From CAZQEZ01 sp964592475 (lineage in GTDB: Bacteria; Bacteroidota; Bacteroidia; Cytophagales; Cyclobacteriaceae), in NCBI GenBank assembly GCA_964592475.1, contig CAZQEZ010000229.1, forward strand, positions 1 to 5,609: 5,609 bases of DNA, given 5' to 3'. Below are positions 1 through 4,926 of this stretch, in pieces. The number at the start of each line of letters is the position of its first letter. The stretch's first letter is position 1. The position numbers were made by a program, and so were the translations under genes. The notes under the pieces were generated by a model. That model did not search any database. It saw only the letters and a program-made list of their open reading frames with translations, and had not been told where the DNA came from.

Positions 1-70
1 ACCAAGCTTCTCCACTTTTAATGACCAGCTGCCTGCGCCTTTTGGGTTTGTTTTTTAATTTATTCTCCAT
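1..70 (-). CDS. 5' end of an unidentified minus-strand gene, cut by the window edge
   Basis: An ATG on the minus strand at position 70 opens a frame that stays open to the left edge, giving 23 codons. The peptide begins MENKLKNKPKRRRQ and continues VIKSGEAW. The lysine/arginine-rich start suggests a soluble or nucleic-acid-associated protein, but no family can be recognised from so little. It would be divergent from the antiporter at 129, with a 58-bp gap between the start codons. I found no perfect TAnnTTTG element for this strand in that gap. The open frame is short enough to be chance. Its support is the position at the head of a divergent gap and the local rise in GC relative to that gap. 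Confidence 0.45.
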   Translation of the reverse strand, partial: MENKLKNKPKRRRQLVIKSGEAW

Positions 71-86
71 GTTAAGATTTATGCAA

Positions 87-94
87 TATTTTTG
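87..94 (+). promoter_or_regulatory. Candidate Bacteroidota-type −7 element for the antiporter gene
   Basis: TATTTTTG matches the TAnnTTTG −7 consensus of Bacteroidota sigma-A promoters and lies 34 bp before the ATG. No TTG/TTTG element lies at the expected 17-23 bp upstream; the nearest TTTG, at 47-50, is too far away. In such AT-rich sequence the match could be chance. Confidence 0.3.
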
Positions 95-128
95 ATATAA
101 TTTTACATTATATTTTTTATTAACAAAT

Positions 129-1994
129 ATGGAAAGCATTAATTACTTGCCGCTACTCATCATTTTTATTATTGCCTGGGTTGTGCCTTTAATATTATCC
201 TGGTTGGAAATCACGAAAGTCCCTTCAGTAATTGTGGAGATTATAATCGGGGTTTTGGTAGGTCCATTTGTTTTAAATATTATGGGTAATGCTCCTTATC
301 TCCAATTTTTGGCAGATACGGGCTTCCTGTTTTTAATTTTTTTAGCCGGCCTTGAAATCGATATTGGCAAAATAGCCACTTCACTACCAAGAGGTAAAAT
401 AAAATTGAAAAACTTAGTTTCAAACTCCTTTTTATTAGCACTGTTTATTTACTTTGGATCACTTTTTTTATCGATACCTTTTATATGGTTGCTAAAGCAA
501 TTTGTTGAGATCAACCTTATTTTTTATGCCCTTATCATGCCTACTGTTGCATTAAGTATTACAGTACCTATTTTAAAAGCAGATGGGGAGTTGAATCGAA
601 AATTCGGACAAATACTTTTGTTGGAAGGTGCCATTGCTACTGTCATGAGCATTATTATGGTATCCATTTATTCAGGAATATGGAAATATGGATTTCAATT
701 TGAGCTGCTTCTTTTTCTTATCATCTTCATGGTATTTATACTGGTTTATTTGATAGGGCAAAAGGTGGTGAAGATGCAAACATTTCAGAAGTTGCAATAC
801 AGATTGGAGCATGCAGCCAGCCAAATACGCGTGAGAGGAACTGTAGCGCTGTTATTGGTTTTTGTAATAGTAGCTAATCTGATAAATACCGAAGAAATTC
901 TTGGAGCTTTTTTCGCTGGCGCGGTTTTGAGTTTGTTTGTTAATAAGCAGCGCTCTTCCTTACTTTTTAAATTAGATGGCATGAGCTATGGCTTTTTCAT
1001 CCCTATATTTTTTATAATGGTAGGTGTGCAACTCGACTTATCTGCATTAAGTCAGTTCAGTCAATCAATTCCATTCGTGCTTATATTAACTTTCGGTTTT
1101 TTTCTTACGCAAATGCTGCCCGCGTTAGCATTAGTGAAAATTTTTGGATGGAAAAAGGCGATGGCTGGGGGAGCATTACTCACAGCCAGACTTGGACTTA
1201 CCATTGCCACCGCCCAAATTGGTCTTTCTTTGGGTGTAATTACCAGTGCCGACAATGCAGCATTAGTAATAGCAGCTATCTTCAGCAGCTTAATTTCTCC
1301 TTTTCTGTACAAAGTTTTTAGCAAGCAACAAGATGATGAGCATTATAATATTTATCTGTTAGGTGGATGCTATTCTAGCTTATACCTGGCCGAGCGATTA
1401 AAAATGCACGGGTTGCCCTGCCTAGTAATAATTCAAAATCCTGTATTTATTGAGCATTTTAAAAGTAAAAGTTTAGATTATCAATATGTAGATAAAATTG
1501 ATGAATATTTTTTAAATAAATTGAAATTACGCACCGCTGACCTGGTAATAGTACTTACTGAATTACCGGAATTAAATTTGAAATTGGCAGAATATATTGT
1601 AAATAATCTTAACCACAGCAAAATAATTACTTTTAAAACAAAAGATACTTCTACCAGTCTCAATAGCGAAGGAATAAAACTACTTGACCAGGATGAAATT
1701 ATAGCCAATTATGTGGAAGATTTAATTGTAAGACCAGATTCGGTAGCTTCTTTAACCACCAGTTTTGATAATTATAGAATTGAAGAAATTAGAGTATCCA
1801 ACCCTGCAGTGCATCGTAAATTTGTAAAGGAAGTTGCTTTACCGCCATCAGGGTCGCTGGTAATACTAAGACGTAATGGTGAGATATTTATCCCTCATGG
1901 CACCACGCATTTATTGATGGGGGATATAATTATAGTAATTGGTAATAGCTCAGCACTTTCAGAATTCAGAAAAATTTTCGAGGATAATCGGTGA
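129..1994 (+). CDS. CPA2/Kef-type cation:proton antiporter with C-terminal RCK (TrkA-N/TrkA-C-like) part
   Basis: Inner-membrane antiporter expected to exchange H+ for K+ or Na+. Residues 5-396 contain about 13 hydrophobic segments, matching the Na_H_Exchanger fold. Family landmarks are VPSVIVEIIIGVLVGP (31-46), FLIFLAGLEID (68-78), ALSITVPILKADGE (141-154), LGAFFAGAVLS (258-268), FFIPIFFIMVGVQLD (289-303), and the TARLGLTIA stretch with R354. Residues 405-520 look like a Rossmann RCK_N domain, with ADLVIVLTELPELN at 470-483, and 550-620 like TrkA-C, with PHGTTHLLMGDIIIVIG at 589-605. Two oddities: the TM5 acid expected near 167-171 is absent (LLEGAIATV, with only E166), and the nucleotide loop reads GGCYSS (412-417) instead of GxGxxG. 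The length of 621 is usual for antiporter plus RCK domains. The ATG follows an A-rich leader without a Shine-Dalgarno sequence. The gene converges on oxyR. The ion specificity cannot be read from the sequence. Confidence 0.9.
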   Translation: MESINYLPLLIIFIIAWVVPLILSWLEITKVPSVIVEIIIGVLVGPFVLNIMGNAPYLQFLADTGFLFLIFLAGLEIDIGKIATSLPRGKIKLKNLVSNSFLLALFIYFGSLFLSIPFIWLLKQFVEINLIFYALIMPTVALSITVPILKADGELNRKFGQILLLEGAIATVMSIIMVSIYSGIWKYGFQFELLLFLIIFMVFILVYLIGQKVVKMQTFQKLQYRLEHAASQIRVRGTVALLLVFVIVANLINTEEILGAFFAGAVLSLFVNKQRSSLLFKLDGMSYGFFIPIFFIMVGVQLDLSALSQFSQSIPFVLILTFGFFLTQMLPALALVKIFGWKKAMAGGALLTARLGLTIATAQIGLSLGVITSADNAALVIAAIFSSLISPFLYKVFSKQQDDEHYNIYLLGGCYSSLYLAERLKMHGLPCLVIIQNPVFIEHFKSKSLDYQYVDKIDEYFLNKLKLRTADLVIVLTELPELNLKLAEYIVNNLNHSKIITFKTKDTSTSLNSEGIKLLDQDEIIANYVEDLIVRPDSVASLTTSFDNYRIEEIRVSNPAVHRKFVKEVALPPSGSLVILRRNGEIFIPHGTTHLLMGDIIIVIGNSSALSEFRKIFEDNR

Positions 1995-2023
1995 TTTTAG
2001 CAATTTTTAATATAGTATTTTTT

Positions 2024-2953
2024 TTATCGCCACATTACCTTCATGTATTTATTGTTTTTGGCAAAGTTATCTGGTATTTGTTTTAAAATAATATTGCGAA
2101 GTTTTTCTATCAACAGTTCTTTGGTAAAGCTTTTATGCACTGCCAGACTTATTTCCCTTACTGGTTCCGGCGATTCAAACCTTTTTATTTGGGTATGATC
2201 GTGCCGTGAGTGAACACTTAGCTCTGGCACCAGAGTATATCCTAAATTTTTATTTACCAGATTTTTCAGCGTTTCAATAGAGCCACTTTGATAATTAAAA
2301 CCAAGATTGTTTTTATTAGTTTCACTATTGCAAATATTCAAAGTTTGATTTCTGAAGCAATGCCCTTCATCCAAAATTAGCATTTCACTTAAGTGGAGCA
2401 TCTCTGGTTTTACTTTGTTCGCTTTAGCAAATTGATGATCAAGAGGGTGGTACAATAAAAAAGGTTCTTGAAAAAGCACAATTTCTCTTATCGATTTTTC
2501 TTTTAAAGGAGTAACCAATATTCCAATATCAATCGTGTTGTTTTTGAGTCCACGAATAATCTCTTCACTTTGCTGCTCATAGATTTGCAAATAGGTTACA
2601 GGGTTTTCCTGATTAAATGAGGGCAATAATAAAGGCAAAAGATAGGGAGCAAGCGTAGGAATGATTCCAATAGCAAAACTTCCATGCAAGGACTCTCGCT
2701 CATTTGACAGAAATGCTTTAAGTTGATCTACTTCCTGTAAAATTTGCCTCGCTTTCATTATTATTCTTTCTCCTGCCAATGTTGGTTGAACTGGCTTTTT
2801 ATTCCTGTCAAATATTAACACACCAATCTCATCTTCCATCTTTTTTAACTGCATGGTAAGGGTTGGTTGAGTTACAAAACATTTATTGGCGGCAATTACA
2901 AAATTACGGTGACTATCTAAAGCCACTACATACTCCAACTGCTGTAAAGTCAT
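2024..2953 (-). CDS. oxyR: OxyR, LysR-family hydrogen-peroxide sensor and transcriptional activator
   Basis: Cytoplasmic LysR-type regulator of 309 residues, close to the 305 of E. coli OxyR. The N-terminal winged HTH (about 1-60) reads MTLQQLEYVVALDSHRNF then FVTQPTLTMQLKKMEDEIG, the canonical OxyR pattern. A linker helix spans about 60-88. The substrate domain (about 90-295) begins GSFAIGIIPTLAPYLLP. The redox motif LDEGHCFRNQTLNIC places cysteines at 199 and 208, the positions of the E. coli sensing disulfide, with H198 and R201 and with T100 of the peroxide pocket also kept. C25 is shared with E. coli too. The gene is divergent from ahpC, with 112 bp between start codons, and its own promoter overlaps that of ahpC, so autoregulation is expected. 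The ATG at 2953 gives the normal N-terminus. It appears intact and functional. Confidence 0.95.
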   Translation of the reverse strand: MTLQQLEYVVALDSHRNFVIAANKCFVTQPTLTMQLKKMEDEIGVLIFDRNKKPVQPTLAGERIIMKARQILQEVDQLKAFLSNERESLHGSFAIGIIPTLAPYLLPLLLPSFNQENPVTYLQIYEQQSEEIIRGLKNNTIDIGILVTPLKEKSIREIVLFQEPFLLYHPLDHQFAKANKVKPEMLHLSEMLILDEGHCFRNQTLNICNSETNKNNLGFNYQSGSIETLKNLVNKNLGYTLVPELSVHSRHDHTQIKRFESPEPVREISLAVHKSFTKELLIEKLRNIILKQIPDNFAKNNKYMKVMWR

Positions 2954-2970
2954 TATAAATTTTATTTATA

Positions 2971-3002
2971 CAAAAATAGAAATTATCAATTTGACATCTC
3001 AA
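2971..3002 (-). promoter_or_regulatory. oxyR promoter (−33 TTG, −7 TATTTTTG)
   Basis: Read on the minus strand, TTG (complement of 3000-3002) is followed after 21 bp by TATTTTTG (complement of 2971-2978), a full match to TAnnTTTG. Transcription would start near 2965, leaving a leader of about a dozen bases before the ATG at 2953. The element overlaps the ahpC promoter. Confidence 0.55.
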
Positions 3003-3014
3003 TTGTCTGGCTAT
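2976..3014. promoter_or_regulatory. Candidate OxyR operator: nested dyad over both promoters
   Basis: ATAG at 2976-2979 and CTAT at 3011-3014 are inverted relative to each other. Inside them, CAATTTGA (2987-2994) and TCAATTG (2999-3005) form a second inverted pair. Both pairs are centred at about 2995-2997. The 39-bp span is close to the 37 bp of the E. coli OxyR consensus (four ATAG/CTAT elements spaced by 7), but only the outer elements match. The inner pair may partly reflect two facing −33 boxes. That OxyR binds here is inferred from position and symmetry. Confidence 0.4.
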
Positions 3015-3021
3015 AGTTTTG
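2990..3021 (+). promoter_or_regulatory. ahpC promoter (−33 TTTG, −7 TAGTTTTG)
   Basis: TTTG at 2990-2993 and TAGTTTTG at 3014-3021 are separated by 20 bp, matching the Bacteroidota TTTG / TAnnTTTG promoter layout. Transcription would start near 3027, giving a leader of about 38 very A/T-rich bases without a Shine-Dalgarno sequence. It probably serves ahpC and, by read-through, the downstream ahpD-like gene. Confidence 0.65.
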
Positions 3022-3065
3022 CATTAAAATATAAATAATTTTTAAAATAAATAAAAAAAACAAAT

Positions 3066-3611
3066 ATGATTCAAGTAGGTCAAAAATTTCCTGAATTTAA
3101 AAAAACAGCAGTAGTAAGCCTTGAAAAAGGTAAAGAATTTTATGAAATAAGCTCCGAGGAGTTAATCAATGAAGACAACCGATGGACAGTGATGTTTTGG
3201 TGGCCAAAAGATTTTACTTTTGTTTGTCCCACAGAAATTGCTGAATTCAACAAAAATTTTGAAGAGTTTACTGATAGGGATACTGTTTTGCTAGGTGCTT
3301 CTACAGATTCCGAATATGTGCACCTTGCCTGGAGAAAGGACCATGAAGATTTAAGAGATCTGAAATTTCCAATGATTGCCGATACTTCTAAGTCATTGGC
3401 AGATGAAATTGGCATTTTGGAGCCTAATGAAAAAGTGGCTTATCGTGCTACTTTCATCATTGATCCGCAAGGAATAGTACGATGGGTAAATGTGAACGAC
3501 CTAAGTGTAGGTAGAAATGTAAAAGAAGTAATACGCGTTTTAGATGCTTTACAAACTGATGAGCTTTGCCCATGCAATTGGGAAAAAGGTGAAGAAACCT
3601 TAACCGCTTAA
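3066..3611 (+). CDS. ahpC: AhpC-type 2-Cys peroxiredoxin (alkyl hydroperoxide reductase)
   Basis: Cytoplasmic peroxidase that reduces H2O2, organic hydroperoxides and probably peroxynitrite. The active site WPKDFTFVCPTE has P47, T51 and the peroxidatic C54; R127 (AYRATF) completes the set. The C-terminal DELCPCNWEKG carries two cysteines, C168 and C170. This matches Mycobacterium tuberculosis AhpC (C61, C174, C176), including the shared VGRNVxEVxRVLDALQ stretch, rather than the enteric AhpC that pairs with AhpF. The 181 residues make it slightly shorter than the mycobacterial protein at the C-terminus. The partner reductant is likely the AhpD-like protein encoded 109 bp downstream. The promoter is shared with the OxyR control region, so peroxide induction is expected. 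The ATG at 3066 gives the standard N-terminus (MIQVGQKFPEF). Identification is secure; the exact substrate preference is not visible. Confidence 0.95.
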   Translation: MIQVGQKFPEFKKTAVVSLEKGKEFYEISSEELINEDNRWTVMFWWPKDFTFVCPTEIAEFNKNFEEFTDRDTVLLGASTDSEYVHLAWRKDHEDLRDLKFPMIADTSKSLADEIGILEPNEKVAYRATFIIDPQGIVRWVNVNDLSVGRNVKEVIRVLDALQTDELCPCNWEKGEETLTA

Positions 3612-3621
3612 AATTAAAGAA

Positions 3622-3649
3622 CTATTGAAGGAATTTGATTTTCCAATAG
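3622..3649 (+). other. Hairpin just after ahpC
   Basis: CTATTG (3622-3627) pairs with CAATAG (3644-3649); past a 3-base bulge, GAA (3631-3633) pairs with TTC (3641-3643). It has no U-tract, so it is not a terminator by itself. It lies 10 bases after the ahpC stop and just before the real terminator hairpin, and could protect the ahpC mRNA 3' end or be incidental. Confidence 0.35.
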
Positions 3650-3657
3650 ACACAAGC

Positions 3658-3686
3658 AAAGAGGGGCAATTTTTAAGCCCCTTTTT
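3658..3686 (+). terminator. Intrinsic terminator between ahpC and the ahpD-like gene
   Basis: The left arm AAAGAGGGGC (3658-3667) pairs with GCCCCTTTTT (3677-3686), ten pairs including one G·U, around a 9-base loop. The GC core is followed by five Ts. It ends 34 bases before the next ATG. I see no TAnnTTTG promoter between it and that ATG, so the downstream gene would rely on read-through or on an unrecognised promoter. Confidence 0.85.
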
Positions 3687-3708
3687 ATTACAAAAAATTT
3701 CAAAATAA

Positions 3709-3714
3709 AAGGGG
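3709..3714 (+). promoter_or_regulatory. Shine-Dalgarno sequence of the ahpD-like gene
   Basis: AAGGGG lies 6 bases before the ATG at 3721, a near-ideal ribosome-binding site. It stands out because ahpC, oxyR and the antiporter all have A/T-rich leaders without one. It fixes the start codon and may offset lower mRNA levels beyond the terminator. Confidence 0.6.
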
Positions 3715-3720
3715 AAAACT

Positions 3721-4305
3721 ATGTTAACACAAACAGATACAGGTGCTGAATTAGTAGCAATGCTTAATTTGCCAGAAGATTACAATAGTAACACATTAGA
3801 GCTTTTACGCACTGCGGATTCAAGGTATATAAAAGATTTGAAAGTAAATTTAAAAAATGTTTTAAATACCGATCATCTCAATGAAAAGGAAGCTGCTTTA
3901 ATTGGATTAGCGATAGCAGTAAACCAAAATAATGACATATTAGCTAATTATTTTACCAATTTAAGTAAAGAGAAGGAAGCATCAGAAGCTGAAGTTGCCG
4001 ACGCTTGCGCTTGTGCATCATTACTGGCAAGTAACAACGTGTTTTATCGTTTCAGGCATTTTGCTAAAAAGGAAAAATATGAGCAACTGCCCGCTCGTAT
4101 CAAAATGAATATAATGATGAAGCCAGTATTAGGAAAAGAGTTTTTTGAACTGGTAAGCCTGGCAATATCTGCTGTAAACGGGTGCGAGCAATGTGTTGCC
4201 TCACACGAGCATTCATTGATCGAATTGGGAAGTAGCGAAGAAAGAGTTTTTGATGCTGTAAGACTGAGCAGTGTGGTAGTTAGCCTAAGCAAAGTTATCT
4301 ATTAA
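3721..4305 (+). CDS. ahpD: AhpD-like alkylhydroperoxidase / carboxymuconolactone decarboxylase-family protein
   Basis: Likely cytoplasmic thiol reductant of AhpC. In M. tuberculosis, AhpD passes electrons from lipoylated SucB and Lpd to AhpC through a CxxC site; neither electron donor gene is in this window. The motif FFELVSLAISAVNGCEQCVASHEH aligns with mycobacterial AhpD without gaps: E143 for E118, C155 and C158 for C130 and C133, H162 for H137. The H132 position is Q157. NNVFYRFRHF (105-114) and RIKMNIMMKPVLGKEFFEL (126-144) also match AhpD. An extra CAC pair (C96, C98) lies in DACACASLLAS, where mycobacterial AhpD has alanines. The 194 residues compare with about 177 in mycobacteria. The gene follows ahpC in the same direction, past a terminator, and has its own good Shine-Dalgarno sequence. 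Family assignment is firm, and the role with AhpC is strongly suggested by context. Confidence 0.88.
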   Translation: MLTQTDTGAELVAMLNLPEDYNSNTLELLRTADSRYIKDLKVNLKNVLNTDHLNEKEAALIGLAIAVNQNNDILANYFTNLSKEKEASEAEVADACACASLLASNNVFYRFRHFAKKEKYEQLPARIKMNIMMKPVLGKEFFELVSLAISAVNGCEQCVASHEHSLIELGSSEERVFDAVRLSSVVVSLSKVIY

Positions 4306-4333
4306 AATATTAGGAAATACAATAATATAGGTT

Positions 4334-4366
4334 AAGCCGGTTGAAATAACGACAACCGGCTTTTTT
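4334..4366 (+). terminator. Intrinsic terminator after the ahpD-like gene
   Basis: AAGCCGGTTG (4334-4343) and CAACCGGCTT (4353-4362) form a perfect 10-bp stem with a 9-base loop, followed by a T-run to 4366. It starts 28 bases after the stop codon. The minus strand lacks a good T-run after the stem, so it acts mainly for the ahpC-ahpD unit. Confidence 0.9.
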
Positions 4367-4404
4367 AATGCTTTTTAAATACCCAAAATAAGCGATATTT
4401 TTTT

Positions 4405-4438
4405 AAAATGTTTAGAAATTCCTGCCTTTTAACATTTT
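4405..4438. other. AT-only inverted repeat between convergent genes
   Basis: AAAATGTT (4405-4412) and AACATTTT (4431-4438) are inverted around an 18-base spacer. It lies beyond the 3' end of the minus-strand membrane-protein gene and is the only candidate end structure for that transcript, though it lacks GC pairs and a clear T-run on that strand. Weak. Confidence 0.25.
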
Positions 4439-4458
4439 TCATAATTTATAATTGTTTT

Positions 4459-4839
4459 TTAAGAATTTCTGCTAGTCTTTATCTCAACTTGCGCCAACGA
4501 CAATACCAGAATAATTTCTCCAACAAAATAGGCAATTCCTAACCAGGTTAATGAATTGTGGAAATAAATCATTAATGCAATAGTTAATAAGCAATATAGA
4601 ATATTAGCTGCAGCAATTCCTTTTAAAAAAACGGAATAATTATTATTGAGCAGCCAATAGCATGAAAAAGAGTAAAAAGCAAAAACCACTGCTAAGCCAG
4701 CTAATATATATAAAATTTTAGCTGGCATTCCGAAATAGGGTTCAAATTGTGCAAGAACCAAGCTTAATAAAAGGGCTGTAATAACAGCGCCTATGCCATC
4801 TATTAAAAATAATTTTCTGTAAGAAAGATTTTTTAGCAT
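4459..4839 (-). CDS. Small four-helix inner-membrane protein of unknown function
   Basis: The 126-residue protein has four hydrophobic segments at about 10-30, 41-64, 70-94 and 97-117, short loops, a positive N-terminus (MLKNLSYRKLF) and a charged tail (EIKTSRNS). It has no signal peptide, no catalytic motif and no obvious metal or haem ligand set; H94 and C60, C83 are the only histidine and cysteines. It resembles a family of unnamed integral membrane proteins I associate with Bacteroidota, recalled without a search. It lies 87 bp downstream of a co-directional Crp/Fnr-family regulator, with a promoter element and an FNR-like box in the gap, so it is probably that regulator's target. AAGG on the coding strand (complement of 4848-4851) lies 8 bases before the ATG at 4839 and supports this start. 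Confidence 0.8.
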   Translation of the reverse strand: MLKNLSYRKLFLIDGIGAVITALLLSLVLAQFEPYFGMPAKILYILAGLAVVFAFYSFSCYWLLNNNYSVFLKGIAAANILYCLLTIALMIYFHNSLTWLGIAYFVGEIILVLSLAQVEIKTSRNS

Positions 4840-4873
4840 ATATGATACCTTTTGTTGTTGATAAAATAAAGAA

Positions 4874-4881
4874 CAAAGATA
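4874..4881 (-). promoter_or_regulatory. −7 element of the membrane-protein gene promoter
   Basis: On the minus strand this reads TATCTTTG, a full TAnnTTTG match, 34 bp before the ATG. No TTG stands at the usual distance upstream (ATG occurs where TTG would be, 19 bp away). The weak −33 is what one expects at a promoter that needs an activator. Confidence 0.5.
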
Positions 4882-4903
4882 TATTTTAACTTTCCAATAT
4901 CAT

Positions 4904-4917
4904 TTGACATAGATCAA
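4904..4917. promoter_or_regulatory. FNR-like binding site upstream of the membrane-protein gene
   Basis: TTGACATAGATCAA differs from the FNR consensus TTGAT-N4-ATCAA at one base. The dyad extends by one further pair on each side (TTTGA at 4903-4907 and TCAAA at 4914-4918). Its centre is about 40-44 bp upstream of the transcription start predicted from the TATCTTTG element, near the −41.5 position of class II Crp/Fnr activators. The likely ligand is the adjacent regulator (4927-5466). Confidence 0.5.
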
Positions 4918-4926
4918 AATAAGTGA

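Noticed and set aside
1..9. ACCAAGCTT shared between position 2 and about 4758 as a possible repeat
   Set aside because: Nine bases containing a common hexamer, with no extension on either side; expected by chance.
785..1708. Several 65-87 codon minus-strand open frames inside the antiporter gene
   Set aside because: They are reverse-frame shadows of a clear membrane-protein gene and show no start signals.
1990..2031. GGTGAT / ATCGCC inverted pair as a terminator for the antiporter or oxyR
   Set aside because: Only six pairs with one wobble, a 30-base loop, and no T-run after the stem on either strand.
3140..3415. 91-codon minus-strand open frame inside ahpC
   Set aside because: Antisense to the strongly conserved peroxiredoxin; its composition follows from the codons of the plus strand.
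4044..4292. 82-codon minus-strand open frame opposite the ahpD-like gene
   Set aside because: Fully inside and antisense to a conserved CxxC protein; no promoter or start signal.
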